DNA of 64,000 nucleotides, taken from Acanthaster planci. Taxonomy: Eukaryota > Echinodermata > Asteroidea > Valvatida > Acanthasteridae. Every line of letters begins with the position of its first letter. Position 1 is the stretch's first letter. This document shows, in pieces, positions 13,601-26,800 of this stretch. Where the stretch lies: NCBI RefSeq assembly GCF_001949145.1, contig NW_019091412.1, positions 617,286-681,285 of the forward strand, given 5' to 3'. Both the position numbers and the translations under genes were made by a program. The notes beneath the pieces were generated by a model, which did not search any database, had not been told where the DNA came from, and worked only from the letters and a program-made list of their open reading frames with translations.

Positions 13601-14967
13601 AGCCTTGGCGTTTCCCGGGGGAAGGCGAGGCGCTGTACGGTTGTCAATGCGTGCCGCCCCGGGGCAGGAATCGTACCCAAAGGACACGTCCTGGACTACA
13701 AACACCCCGATAGCATGACGCGTTTAACACGCAAATGAAATGCAACCCGATAAATAGTCCTGTCCCAGCAGAGGACTTTTTCCGGGGAAGCTGGGAGACC
13801 GCAGACCCCACAAGTCGACTCCGCCGACGACATACACGAGCCTCGTTTATAATAATAGGCTTAAACGGTTGGACCAAAACGGCACATTCAACCCCCCCCA
13901 CCCCTTAACCGCCACCTCAGCGGCGACGCCTCTTGTCCTCAGAATTGGGTAAAGTAATGCAACTGGAGAACCCGCGAAAAGATTGCACGATGTTATCCAA
14001 TTATTAGGTGTTTGTCTGTTAGCCAGCAGTTTATGGACCGTGCAGTGAACTGCAAGCAACGACCATTGGACAGCATTCACCCGCAGACAACAGGTTGAAC
14101 TTTGATCCGCCAATAGAAATTACTGCTACTGTATTTTGGTAAATGATCTGTTCAACTTCAGGCAACTTGGTAATGAAGGAGAGTCTGTGCTGGCTCTGTT
14201 CTCTACTAAAAGAACTCCTCAAAAATTTGCTTTTTTCTGGATGTTATGCTTTCACAGCAACAAAAAGTCTGCACTTCGCCACAGCATTATTTACTTGTAC
14301 ATGTACATTTATAATATGTTTGGTTTTTGGTCAACCACTTTTTAAACCGAGGTAATATTCAGCTATGGGTGCGTCTAGGTTTTCCCTTGGCCCTCAGTGT
14401 AGACGTCGTATACAATGGTAATTAACATAATCCATGCCAGAATGTATATATGCGTCTCGATCTTAACAGTCTCGTTGGCCCGGGGGACCGCAATATGGCG
14501 GAGAGACGACCGGGCAGAATTGGCTCAGGAGCCGGGCGAGACACGTCCCGTTGACCGCTGTGCGTCACACGGATGCCGCCCGATTCCCCCCGGCAATGGT
14601 CCTAAATGATCGCCATCCCGAGTGGGCTAGGAGAACGATTTAATGGACAGACGACAGAGTTACGATGTGCGCTGGTGTAAACAGTTTCTACCCATCAACA
14701 GAGCGATCTGACGTGAAAAAGTTGTGGGTGCAAACATTCGAAATTTCGCAGAGAGGAGCCAAAGAACGCGCTCTTTGATTTAGGACAGGCTCACTCCACC
14801 GGTTCTACCAAATGCGAAAGCTTACACTGGAGACACGATTCTGCAATATTATTATGGGGCGATAATAGATTCCTGACCGGGGATTTTGGGGGAAGTATTT
14901 ACCGCCAAAACTTGCCGATTACAGGCGGCATTCTTTGTGTAATTTGAAGCTCAAAAGCTTTCCCAAG
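7615..14967. other. Intergenic stretch without a recognised gene
   Basis: No protein family is recognisable on either strand. Scattered homopolymer C or G tracts occur (G11 at 10522-10532, C10 at 11528-11537, C10 at 12346-12355). The 183-codon plus frame at 8708-9259 runs through adapter sequence (see 9195-9218), so it is not a natural gene. The 141-codon minus frame at 11583-12008 has no domain. Confidence 0.55.
9195..9218 (+). other. Illumina P7 adapter sequence embedded in the assembly
   Basis: The first 21 nt of the Illumina P7 flow-cell oligonucleotide (starting CAAGCAGAAGACGGC) occur here exactly, and 23 of the 24 oligo positions match, with one mismatch at oligo position 22. A T-rich stretch precedes it. 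In translation the adapter gives the QKTAYD-type peptide familiar from contaminated gene models. Natural occurrence of such a match by chance is very unlikely. The bases on either side may come from different genomic places, and any gene model crossing this point is suspect. Confidence 0.95.
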
Positions 14968-15035
14968 TCCCAGATAAGGGGCTTGAACCCTTGCATTCAA
15001 GACGAGCAGTTTTGCCCAGCAATCTACCAAGTGGC
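14968..15035 (-). repeat. tRNA-derived relic (SINE head or tRNA pseudogene)
   Basis: On the minus strand this reads TTGGTAGATTGC...TTGAATGCAAGGGTTCAAGCCCCTT. The stretch at 14976-14992 folds as a perfect T-arm (AAGGG, loop TTCAAGC, CCCTT) and contains a good pol III B box (GGTTCAAGCC). A degenerate D-arm/A-box-like GGTAGATTGCTGG lies at the expected distance. The acceptor ends do not pair convincingly, so it is probably a tRNA-derived SINE head or a decayed tRNA rather than a working tRNA gene. Confidence 0.42.
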
Positions 15036-18000
15036 TTCTTTTACAATAGTGAATATCACTAGAAAACCTTTTGTATATCACATTAGCCATTGGCTAGTCT
15101 CAAAACTGCCTCAACGGCGAAAAATCACACGTGCACTGCACTAGCCAGCGGCCGCAGCCACTTTCCAGAGCCAGGCAGCCCGAGTCGGAAATGGCTTCCT
15201 GATACGACTACACAGTCTGAGGTCGACTGTTGCGCCAAGTTAACCTTACCTTACTGCGCTGTGACGTGGAGTCATTTAATTTAAATATGAACTAATTCAC
15301 AGGGGTATTCTTAACTGCGCCTGCGGTCACTTTGAGCCACTTTATACTACGGTGTTGGAGTTTTTTGTAAATGGGCAGTTTGAACTCAATATTGGAGCAC
15401 ATAACTTGATCTTGATTCTCTCAAGACAAACCTTTTCGGATGTGAATTAGAGGTAAGATAAGTCATTGCTCTCCAGTCTTAATATTCCAACCATTGTTCT
15501 TAATAAGTAGTCTTTTGGCGCCCCCGCTAGACGGTTCCCCCAAGGCGTCACATTACATCATCTCCTCCTTCAGAACAATGTCAAATCAGCCAAGAAACAA
15601 TCCCATCGTGCCCAGTTATAACACGCACGCACTCAGGCGTCCGGAGGCAGAAGCATCGCTGAGTCATCATTCCCTCCGCCAACGAGGCATCCTGGCGCTT
15701 CTTGAGCTCTGCCGGACACGGTGCCTTGTTCCCTCCTTGATTCTCTCAGAGCCCAGACCGTTCGGAGCCTAGGCCCGGCTATCAAAGCCTCCATTCACCG
15801 GTTGGAATGAAGGCATCGTCCCCGCAGCCATCTCTCTCTGGACTCAAGTGAGTCAGCACTCCAAGGATCGCATCCTCCTGTACACGGACAACGTTCTCGA
15901 GTTCATCACCCTTCAGTTCTGTTAGTATAAACGGGTGCCGCGCGTCCATTTTCGGGTGCACTTCACACATCCCTCTCTCTTCACGAGAATTCAAGATGTC
16001 ATCAACTCCCTGTCGCCACCAATACATCTTTGAGTCTGGTCTCCCTCGCTCGGGATGCGCACTTAATGTGTCATGACAGCTTGCATCACAATGAGCGGTT
16101 TTTTCCCAACTCTGATGCAGTGCAGCGAGGTTGGATCCACTGATTGAGCCAGCTTGTTTACAAATGCCTCATTACTTTTTGTATTTGTAATGTATCCATT
16201 CTGATAAAAATTCTGGCTGGTTTTCTAAATTGCCATTTCCTAAAGGCCTAAAGGGGTGCGGTTTCGCACCCGTGTATGCGTGTAGGTTTAATTATAACGG
16301 TTCCCAAAACAGGTTCGCGAGAGAACGGGCGCACATTTCTCCCCATTTTGAAATCGTGAGGCTTTGCCACTCAGTTTCCCCTTTTGACATTCTGCCACTG
16401 TTTGACGTCGTGTTCAAATGAGCTACATGTGGACATATGTGAGGTTTAACACAACCGTCCTTTCTGAGATGGTTCCTTGGAAGCAATATTTTCCCAGGAT
16501 TAAACAAACCAAAAAGCTTCCATCTATAACCCCCCCCCAATCTCTACTCTGCCCGTGTCGTAGACTTGTCTGTGTGCCCGTGCATAGAATTTATATTTCT
16601 TTCATTGACTTTGGTATTTCTCTTTACCATGCAGCCTGTCTGTTTGTCGGTTGTCGTTCTTGTCTGGTTGTCAGTCCGTCTGTTGTTCTTCCGTGCTTTC
16701 AAGTTCTCACCCCGCCCTGCAGCGTGCCGACAAAATTCTATTAAAACACCCGCGACGGTGGAGACAGCTCATTAAATTTGCGGAGAGCAAACCTTAATGT
16801 TTCGCTATGGGAGGGATGTGAAGTAGGTGCCAAGGAACACACATCTGGATGACACTGGCAGCTGCAACGAATGGGTGGGGCTGACATCTGTCCCGGCTAG
16901 TTAGGTCGCTCAGTGGATGGGGTACAAGAAGAACTTTCGCTCTGTATACTGCCTTCAGGCACCCGAGTTCCAAGACTTCGCCCTTTCCGGTATTATCACA
17001 TCACTTTTGGCACTTGCTGATTTGGTGTATGATACACCCTTATCATACCTACGGGATATATCAAAGTATCCAAGATACACACCAAGGCGGCTATGGAAAC
17101 ATCACGTGACCCACCGTATGGATAATTGCTGGTGCCCATGTGAGACAATGCTTAAGGGTGTCATAACGTGTACACACTCTTCGGAGTACGTCCAATAACG
17201 AACCCACGTGCTGTACCGGTACAAGACATGATCATCAAATTGGCTATTTGCACAACCCTCAACATGGCTGCAAAGTGTTCCTTCAGGAGTAGCAGTCAAG
17301 CACTTGAATTTATATTAAGCATGACATTGCTCTTGTCAAAAGAGTATAGATCTTTATGACTGGGGTAATTATCAAATCCGTGAGACATGCATAAATGATG
17401 TAACTGTGTGGCCATCAGGATAGCCGTTCAGGTGACCTGCAGTATGTCGATTAGATGGCCAAATGCCTCTTAAAAAATCTCTGTGACGATGAATTGATCG
17501 TGTCTTACGCACGTCAACTCGGGATCTTGGCCAGTGTTGTCACCTGTACATGTGCAAAAAGATTGATATCCAGGCTTAGGCGCTTCGGACTTGTTTTTGC
17601 TTTGTCCATACACGTACAGACGCCTGTTTGTAATTTCATTCAGGTATCTCCGCGGCTTCTCAAGAACAACAAGACTCGGTGTTTCTGAGATCGGAAGCAT
17701 GTTGTCTGGTTTATTTTGAGCTCGAATTAACCAGTGTCGACATTTTGCGACCACTCCTACTCCGCTGCCCTATATCTTTTCCCAACGTGTCGCTGTGTGT
17801 AATATTTACTCAATGCCGTCTTTTTTATGTCTGCCGTATCGAAATAAGCTAATTTTACGTTCAATTTCAGATTTTCTGGGCAATTGTCGGCCGCCTGTTG
17901 TTCTTGCTGATTTGTATCGGAGATAATGATCAAGGTGGGTTTTGTCGATCTATGAATACATCTCAGCTAAAAAGAGGAGAAAATTTGCGAATCACGTAAG

Positions 18001-20329
18001 TTTGAAATCAGCCGTCAAATTGGGCCAGCGATCCGGAACGCTGAATAACTTCCCCATCCGTAAAATGTTGACGCGGGTCTACCCGGTCTGCACTATCGTT
18101 GGCTGTTTCATGTTTTGTTCCCTCTTGGGGATAGTCCACATTTTAGATTCCTCGTTTGCCTCCTGTTGTTTCATCGCTGAACTAAGTGAGCGAGAAACAT
18201 GAATCCATCGGTCGTCGGACACATACAGTGCACTAGAAGGGTGTCTTCGTTTATCCTTCAACTTGAATTTCAACGGGAGCTCGGGGTGACAAAAACACTT
18301 CGTTATAAATACATGAGCGAAACATGGATGTGGAAATAATTGTTCGCTATCGTCGTCTTTAGGCCTATGCTCTTGATGATGTGTAAATCAGTATTGCTTT
18401 TGAGGCCGAAAATGGTGAAGAAAATGACGACGGTTATGGAAGTCCTCTTGAACCTCAATATTACCAACGTTTTATACGTCATCTTTGACCCTCATCATTC
18501 ATACCAAAGTTGAAACTTATTATGACATGCATCTATCACGATGCAACAGTGTCGCCAGCTGCTGAACGTACAATTGAATTCAATTTTCCAAAATTATGCC
18601 AAAGTTATGTGTGCCTGTTGAGTTTAAGGGGCGTCTACTGTTGGAAGAATTTGTTATCAGTGTTTTCAATCGGGCATGTTTGAGTTGTTTACCCTGAGTC
18701 CCCCCCCCAAAGAAAAAGAAAAACACTCTCACAAAAAATGCCCCTGTACAAGCGACCCAAACTGACCCTTCAGTTGACACAAGTGTTCAACTTGTGATTG
18801 TCAGGAGAATTTTTCTAACGGTCACTTTGATACACTTGACCTATTTGCGTCGCTATTCCTTGGATACGCTAATAAACTGTTTCATTGGTCTCACTCAACT
18901 GACTTTGAAATTAAGGTATAATGGCATTGACCAGCAGGTCAGACGATCGAAAAAAAAACCACACGCTCGCCAGCGGTTCCTGCTTTTAATAAAAACCGTC
19001 TAATCCTTTCCACTGTTATTACCATATTTTTGTCAAAATATGTCAGGCCATTCAGTGTGCCCCCGTACCTGAGAAGAATCCCGCTTCACCGCACAATACA
19101 GGGGAAAACTAGGGCACAGGAAACAGCTGTTGAATCGTTGTGGCGGTCGGCCTGGAGCTGGAGAAGGGAAGCGAACGATAGGCCATTGGCCAGACGGGGA
19201 GTAGGTCACTATTCGCACGTTGCCGCCATAGGCATGCAGAGCCTCAAACTGGCAGCTTGTACAATTGCGTCAGAAACGTGTCAACGCAGCTTTTGAAATA
19301 TTGGCCAATCGCGTGGTGTAAGAGCTGACGCGTCACAAAATTACTAAGCAACACGCGCACGAATCGCTGAACCGGCTACATTCAGCTGCCAGATCGAAGC
19401 TCTGCACGCCTATGGCGGCAGCGTGCCAAGAGCAAATTCTCCCCACCTACAGTAGTGGCCCCTTGTACCCACTACACACAGACCCGAACGGCGGTGAAGG
19501 TGCGCGACAGGGAAGAAAACCAGTTTTGAAAGTTTGGGGCCTTTTGGGAACGATAAAACAATGGGCGATGGCGGATTGCATATGTGGTCAGTTTAAATGA
19601 CTTCTCTCTAAATTACACTAGAATTCAGCAATTTCTGTGCAACAACAGACTAATGGAACTTTTAAGTCAACTGCTGAAATGTTTCGTAAATGTTGGGATT
19701 AGTGCTGTTTGCTTTGTGTTTGCCACTACATGAGTTGTTGCAGTTTGTAGATTTACGGATGTCTTAATTTCTGGTGACTGATGTTGACGAAGTAAGGATG
19801 TTGTTGATTTTGGTATGTCGTGCCAGAAACTCGCTCTTGAACAGGGCAATATCGCGACTGGCGGTTTCCCACTGTCGGGCTAAACACTAAAGTCTCTATT
19901 TTTAACTGAGGCTTCTTTTTAGAATTGCTGTTCCTCTCCTCTCACAGCGCTGCAAACCGCGAAGTCTTGTGGTGTTTCTCCTCAATTAGAAAGGAGAACT
20001 CTTTAACGAGGCAGGCCCTTGTAAATCCAACTTGATTGCAGCGGGTCGGGTAAATAGCGTGACTGAAGTCTTCCTCGGGCTGGTTTATGGGAGGATGTTG
20101 TTGGTTCCGCGGCTGGTTCGCTCTTCAGAACTGTTTTAATTCCCATTAAGGCTCGTCGGGGGGCATTGGCATCGGTTCAAGTTGGGGTGTCGGGATTGAG
20201 ACAAAAATCTTGGCTTTGTTTGCACAAAGACGAAGAGAGGTGTAGGTAAACAGTATTCGAAGTATACATTCACCTTTCCTGTCGGGTTTGATTTATACCA
20301 CATGAGCCGGATCATAAAGACTTTTTGTT
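15036..20329. other. Intergenic stretch without a recognised gene
   Basis: No frame on either strand carries a recognisable family signature. C9 runs occur near 16530 and 18700. Nothing else stands out. Confidence 0.5.
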
Positions 20330-20837
20330 CATTCGCATTATACTCGTCAAAGTGCAAATTTCATCTGCCATTAATGCGTAAATCTTTGGGTAAAAAAAAA
20401 TCAGATATGAAGGACCAAGATTATGGAAATCTTTGAATGAGAATCTGAAAACCTCGAAAAATTGCGAATCTTCAAATGGAACTTCAATAAGATCATATTG
20501 AATGATAACTATCAATAATTATTGACTGTGGAATTGATTAGCTTTATCTGTAATCTTCCAGGATTCTTATTCTCTTTCATTTTTCCTTTTCTTATTTTTT
20601 TATTTCCAACTTATGTAATTGTTAACTGACACACTTAGGGTGTCTTTTCTGTGTAGTGTTTGTCTTTTGTGTGTGGTAATTAATTAATAGTAACTATTAA
20701 TTGTTTTAAGGCCCCACTTTCATAAGCTTTGCTTTTTAGTGGGTACCTTCACCGCTTTTTCCCTGTATTTATATAGAGTTTGAAAATTGAGATTGTATGT
20801 ATGCAAAACTGTGGAAATAAATTAACAATGAACAATG
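20330..20837 (+). mobile_element. Decayed 3' end of a non-LTR retrotransposon (LINE)
   Basis: Read across frameshifts, the plus strand gives the conserved C-terminal tail of LINE ORF2 proteins: HSHYTRQSA, then FHLPLMRKSLGKK, then IRYEGPRLWKSLNENLK, then KLRIFKWNFNKIILND and a stop near 20518. This matches the HxYxTR...IRYxGPxxWxSL...F+..LK pattern after the reverse transcriptase domain in CR1/L2/Jockey-type elements. About 300 nt of T-rich 3' UTR follow, ending in AAATAAATTAACAATGAACAATG, a short AACAATG tail repeat typical of LINE 3' ends. At least two frameshifts make it inactive. The upstream RT domain was not found, so the copy is 5' truncated. The clade assignment is tentative. Confidence 0.72.
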
Positions 20838-22500
20838 TAGCGGTTTTTTCGTTGCAAATCACACTTTTACTGCGACATTAATCGCTTGACACCAAATCCA
20901 AATTAGTTCATCTATTATGTAATGTTAGTTGTCATGGATGATAAGTCACCACTAACTTCTGGGTATATGTGGACCAATGAAAAATTATAAAAGCGCAAAC
21001 AAACACCCACCACCTCCAAAAGGACAATGAACCAAAGGTGGACCTAGAACATTGGAGCTAAAAAGTACGTGGAAATTAGGCCCTAACCATCGAAAACTAG
21101 CGAACTAAAAACGGTTAATTTGCTTTATGAAAGTTTCCAACGGTATCGACATTTCATGGTCCGTTTATTTGTCCTCTGATACTTATTTTTTGGCAAATAT
21201 TTTCTGTGAATATTTTAAGAGGTGTGTTAAATCAAGTATTCAACTATCCGTATAGATGAACAGACAAGCCATCAGAGGTACCGCACCGTCTAGACTTTCA
21301 CCAGTACCAATTTTCAGGCTCGCCCGGGATGTTTTGCACCATTATGTATTTGTGACATCATCAGCCGCTGCCACTAACATCACCGGATCACACGAGTCCA
21401 ACAGATAATATCAAAGCCAGATAAAACATTCCCGCTTTTTGCATGGTAGTCCCATGTGATTTCACAACCATAGCTTTAGTAGGCTATAATGACAAAAGCA
21501 ATGCTGGCAACGACTTTCCTGCAATGTGGTTTTTATCCGAGCTGTCTCCTGTTAACTGCCAAACAATTAAGACTCATCCATCTGCCGATGTGTTTTTGTG
21601 GCTCTCGTTGTCTTTCGCTGAGCCCCCCCCCTCCATGTGACACTATAATGGACGGTCGGACTGGGCCTCGTTTCCTCTCCATACCTTCCTCACTTCCGCG
21701 GTTATCTCCAAGCGGGATTCAGTAACATAGACGACCCTTTAAAAATGGGAACAGAAAAACATCTTGGGCGACTGCAGTCATTTCTCGTGAGGCATGATCT
21801 GCGTGCACCGCATCGCATTCAAATCCCTTGACACTCTTGAATCGACATGGTCCCTAGATTTCACTCCATTTGTCTTACTTGGAAAGTTCACTGTTTAATT
21901 TGAGGAGCCCGGTATAGGAGGGAAACCAGTCATGGTTTTGTAGAGTTGGCCGGGGGGTTATTAGTCTTTTCTAAACCGCTTTACTTTGCTGTCAAAGATA
22001 TCATTCCAACCTGAATTCTTCCGATAATGATATATGCAATATGTTTGTGCCGGTACATGATATAAGTGTGACACCTTGTATGGTATTCATGAGGGCTTAC
22101 ATTCGAACCGTGCAGATCGCCTTGTCTGATGGTACATGTTGACTACATTTGCCGGCTCACGCACAACCTTGGCCGGAAAGACATGACAGACTTGCCTTAG
22201 CGTCATCTGGAAAATGACGCATGCTTTGCGGCCGGGACGTACCGGTATGCATGTAAATGTCAGATCATATTTGATGGTTGGTGTTTATTATAAAACAAGG
22301 ATGTCATTCCCAGTACTGACTGAACAAGTCCAGCCACCATGTGCCCACACCTCCGGTGTTATTTTTGTGCGGATATTGTGCAACGACCCGACATAGAAAT
22401 TTTTAAAAAGCCCCAAATTTCATTTGGCGGCACAAAAACTAAGAAATTGTCCGGCCCACTAATCAGGCAGGATGTTGGGACGCGTCGGTGGGCGGGTTCC

Positions 22501-22593
22501 CCGCAGCGCAGCGCGGACGAGTGGTCAACTTGGTCCCGGTGTCAAATGGCCAGCGACAGTGCAGTGAACCTCGAAAGGTACCGGAACTGCTGA
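22501..22593 (+). CDS. Doubtful terminal exon with a partial TSP1-like motif
   Basis: The frame reads DEWSTWSRCQMA...ERYRNC followed by a stop codon. WSxWSxC with a later RxRxC is the hallmark of thrombospondin type-1 repeats, and TTCCCCGCAG at 22497-22506 could be an acceptor. The second conserved cysteine is replaced by serine and there is no further repeat. No upstream exon was identified. It may be a fragment of a spliced gene or chance similarity. Confidence 0.2.
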   Translation, partial: PQRSADEWSTWSRCQMASDSAVNLERYRNC

Positions 22594-23802
22594 GTTACAC
22601 GCCCCGATTAGTAAACAAAGCCCATTGTTGTTATGACTGAGAGAAGCTGAATAAAAAATCACAATGAACTTGAAATAGTCCGCTTTCGCCGTTGCAACTG
22701 CATGTCGTTGAGAATACAGCGTGAACTTGGTCATTATTAGTATATAATACATGTAATTGGTTTTCTTATATTTTCTGAAACCGATATTTTTTCAGCTTGG
22801 ACCTTGTATGTAAAAAAATACTTTGACTGTTGGCAAAAAAAAAAGGAAAAAGGGAGGCACAGAATGTTTTTGACATGGGTATGGGTTTCCGCGTGCTATG
22901 TTAACCACGAAGCTCCAATAAGTACAGTTTAGAGGAGTATTTCTCACGGATCTCTAGCTGGTGAAGAGACTAATAATCGCTGACATTTTCGGCCGTTCTG
23001 CCTCATCAAGTGTGCCGCTGCAAACCCTGAGATGTGGTAATCGATGCCGGTACTCTTGTACAGTGAACGGGACTATTTCTCTTCGAAAAAAGGGAAAGGG
23101 CAAGATAAAAAAAAAGTGCCAGAAAATTGGGCATTTTGAAGCACTCGCAAATCATTATGATGGAGGATATAGGTGTCCTTGCCTCCGAGACTTTTGAAAC
23201 AGTATCCGGTGAAAAACAAGATCGACTAGAGAGGTCGGGTCGGGAGTAGAGGCTCATCCTGAGAGGAACGAATTAGCAGGGAGAGAGGGTGAGAGTGTGC
23301 TAGATGTACGCCTCGTAAGTTGCATCATGCATGACCAGACACGTACTTGCGTATTAATATGGATGACATGCGAATCGTCGCCGCCTTCCGGCTGACATCG
23401 CCTCTGTGTGGAAGTGCAGACGGTAAATTGGTTGGGCACGGGATAGTTACGACCTGGTTCGTGCCGGTGAGGGTGTTAATGAAATCTCAAGTGTTACAAT
23501 CCCATGAGTGTATGATTGGTCATTACTGATGTTACTTAGAGACTTTTCAGATAAAGACGGGATATTCAGCCCTGTAGGGTGTGGAAATTAACACGTCTTT
23601 TGATCTGGGACGATTCAGATCTGGAAATACTACGGGATACAATCCATGACATTGAAATGACGCTGAGGAAGTCATGGGTTTCAAAAAGGTAGGCCCAATT
23701 GTGGCCGGTGAAGTGAATATTGAATGACGTTATTCTAACCTTCTTAAGCGATGGAATATTTCTGTTAACACTAACACTGTGGACAAGGCCAACTCCTGAA
23801 AT

Positions 23803-23820
23803 TATATATATATATATATA
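23803..23820 (+). repeat. (TA)9 microsatellite
   Basis: Nine uninterrupted TA units. Self-complementary, so it may extrude, and it is likely length-polymorphic. Confidence 0.9.
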
Positions 23821-26800
23821 CGGAATTTTTTTCCTCAATCAGAGGTAATCCAAAATCTCCACAGATTCTCGCTAACCACGAGGATTTGTCAGATAAAAGC
23901 TTACAGCAAGGAGACACCTATCTCAGCGAAGTCAGGAAAGGACACACCCATAATTTGTGTCTTCATATCATCAACCAAAGCAAGGCCACAACAGAATAAT
24001 ATGACAAAGAAACTTCTTGCTTCGTTTCGCTTTTAAAGTGACAAGTTTTTCGTATATTTTTTATTCAGCACCATCGGCGTTACGACCCACCAACTATTCT
24101 CACATGATGTTGTACATTACAAATCATTTTATTATTTTTTGTCTGATTATTTTTTCAAGTTCTTCGAGTTACAGCGTACAACATTGGTCCCGCGACTTGT
24201 GTAAAATTCACAATATTAATTGTTGTAACAACATTTATATCAACATTACATGACTTTTTTTAATATGCACTACGCTCGACGAGGCCACAGAAATAAACAT
24301 CTGGATACGGCACTGGAAAACGTTCATCCAAGATGTGACAGGAACGGAGGAAAGGGATTCATTGAAAACAAAAGTAGATCCGTCTACCGTAAACAGAATA
24401 CATCTTCCTAATGGTCCAGGCGAAGTTACAGAATTGAACTTGATTGTACATGTAGCTGGATACCATTGAGTGATGAAACAACAGCAAACCATTCCCATTG
24501 AAAACAAAGATCAAAATCGGTAATTGTTTCAATTTGTAGTTTTGTAAAATACCGATTCCACGCTTACTACAGTCAACGATACATACTTACTATTTTACCA
24601 AAGCTTTGAATTTGTGAGCAGTCTTTGTGTCATGTATTAAAGCAATTACTCAAGTCCCTTATGATGCAACTTCCGCATAAACCAACTAACCACCTTTGAC
24701 CAATTACTGGTGGTGTGACATAACTCTCAAGCGTTGAATCCTTAACAGCGATCGCTATTGGCCACATACTTTATACATGTACATATGTACGTGGATAGCT
24801 TGTGTAGCACACATCCAGAGCCAAATCTGCAGCCATTGCGGTCAATAGGACCACGTGAATACAAGTACAATACATGTAACATGTCCGTTTATAATAACGC
24901 CAAATTTACAGTGGACTGGATCAGTGCTTTCACAAACGTACAGGATGCATGTTGTTTACTTATGTCGCAATTTTTTGTCAGGGTTGAATTCAGTCTGAGC
25001 TTGCTGACTAAACGCAGTTTATTGCACAATGTATTATTGTGCCACGCACGGCACGTACTTTCTACAGGGGCTGTGGAAGGTGCAGAACGACAGGCTGGCA
25101 GATACCGGTACGAATGACATCAAGTAATGCCCGATTTGTTGCTATAAAGGGTTACTGCCACCTCTTCAGCGGATACGACGAAATAGGCCTATAATGATAT
25201 CACAAACAAAGCATTGGGAAACTGAGGCCATGTAAGGCCTCGCTAATCGCCAGGCTCGTGTTTCATTTACAGTTATCATTTTTTATTTGATTGTTTTTTT
25301 TACTCTACAACAAAGTAAAGTATCTTGAATTTGAGTGATATGGTCTGCTGAAAGAGTCTCAGTTCATTTCCTAGAGTGGATTGTCTGTTAGTTTTTTCAT
25401 CACGTACAATGTGTTGCCGAAAATCAACGAATGGCAACCTTTAGAATGATTCACTGACAGGAAGGCCAATGTTTCAAGCCGAAGCTGAAACATCCCATAG
25501 ATCAATCAAAACGTACTGTACCAGACTGTATGTACTCCGAAATAAAGAAGGCTTGGTAGCACGTTTATTGAAATCAGAATGCCCGTGTCTCAAGGGGTGA
25601 CCACAGAAGCGATGTTTGAGGTCATGAACTCGCAGACCTGGCAGTATGTCGGAAATAGGAGCCGGTCAGATGGGACTACAGACCCCAAATCTCATCCTCC
25701 CGGTGGCCTATGACGAGCAGACGGCTTCTAATCTACACAGTTATACCCACAGCTGCAGTTTGTCAGAGGCGAAGTCATACTTATCTTAAATACTTAAATA
25801 TCTGCTTGACAAAGAACTGTTTCCAATCTCAGAGATTTTCTCGTGTTTCAGTGCCCAACTGTTTAAAAAAGGAAAAGTAGATAGTGGTGGAAATACCTTG
25901 CTGGCTTAGCAAAAAATGCTGACAATTGTACACCTGACGGATGTACATGTACCATGACCGCAGTGTCCCCTGTCGTTTTAAACTTTAAAAGCAAAATTTC
26001 AAAGCCCGAAAGAATCGGTCATGGACACTGTCATACAGAGCATTCGGCTATTCGTAACATGTTGACCTTTGACCATCATCTCGTCCAACAAGTATTACCA
26101 AACTCCGTTGTATGACTACACTGGCCTAATACGTCCTTTGAGGATCCTTGGGCAGATTAATAATGTGCAATTCAGTGGGCCAGCTGAAATGGACTCTCAA
26201 TGTCTCACAAAGTGGGAGAGAAACTTGCAGCATTTTAAGATAGAAACCTAAAAGTGGAACGGCTCAGGCTGATCATTAAAAAATGCCTGACTCCAACTTA
26301 CACTGTCTCTTGAATAGTTCAATGTCACAGAAGTGATGAGATACATGTACATTTAATGCTTGTCTTTATACCCGCAACAACGTGCAATATCTGATACCTT
26401 TCGAACCCATGTACTGCCTTAACGTTAGAAGGCATCAATATGGCACATATAAGATGCCATTACAAGAAACATGGCATACATACGAATCTATCGTATGCAA
26501 GACCTTCACATAGAAAAGGTGTGCTCAGAATGCTGTCTCTGTTTGCTCAATTAAGTTGCCGTAAATATGGTAAATCTAGATACACTGTACTGATTTTTAA
26601 AAGAAGCATACGCACACACACTGTATATATTTGTTTCGTCTGCAGACTTTACAACACTGAATAAAAATGTATCACCAGTGACTTGTTCATAAATTTAGCT
26701 TTGGAAGTATACCTTCCAGAAAACATTATTTGGGGGGAAAACACCAAATACGCGATGGGCCAAATGGTCCCGGTATACTTTGTTCACCCCCCCCCAAATA

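Noticed and set aside
17687-17698. AGATCGGAAG, the start of the Illumina read-through adapter
   Set aside because: Only 10 nt match and the next bases differ from the adapter, so chance is the simpler explanation.
24254-24466. 71-codon plus-strand frame without ATG (…WIRHWKTFIQDVTG… GPGEVTELNLIVHVAGYH) that looks coding-like
   Set aside because: No family recognised, no clean acceptor in frame, and the opposite strand is also open, so I could not support it as an exon.
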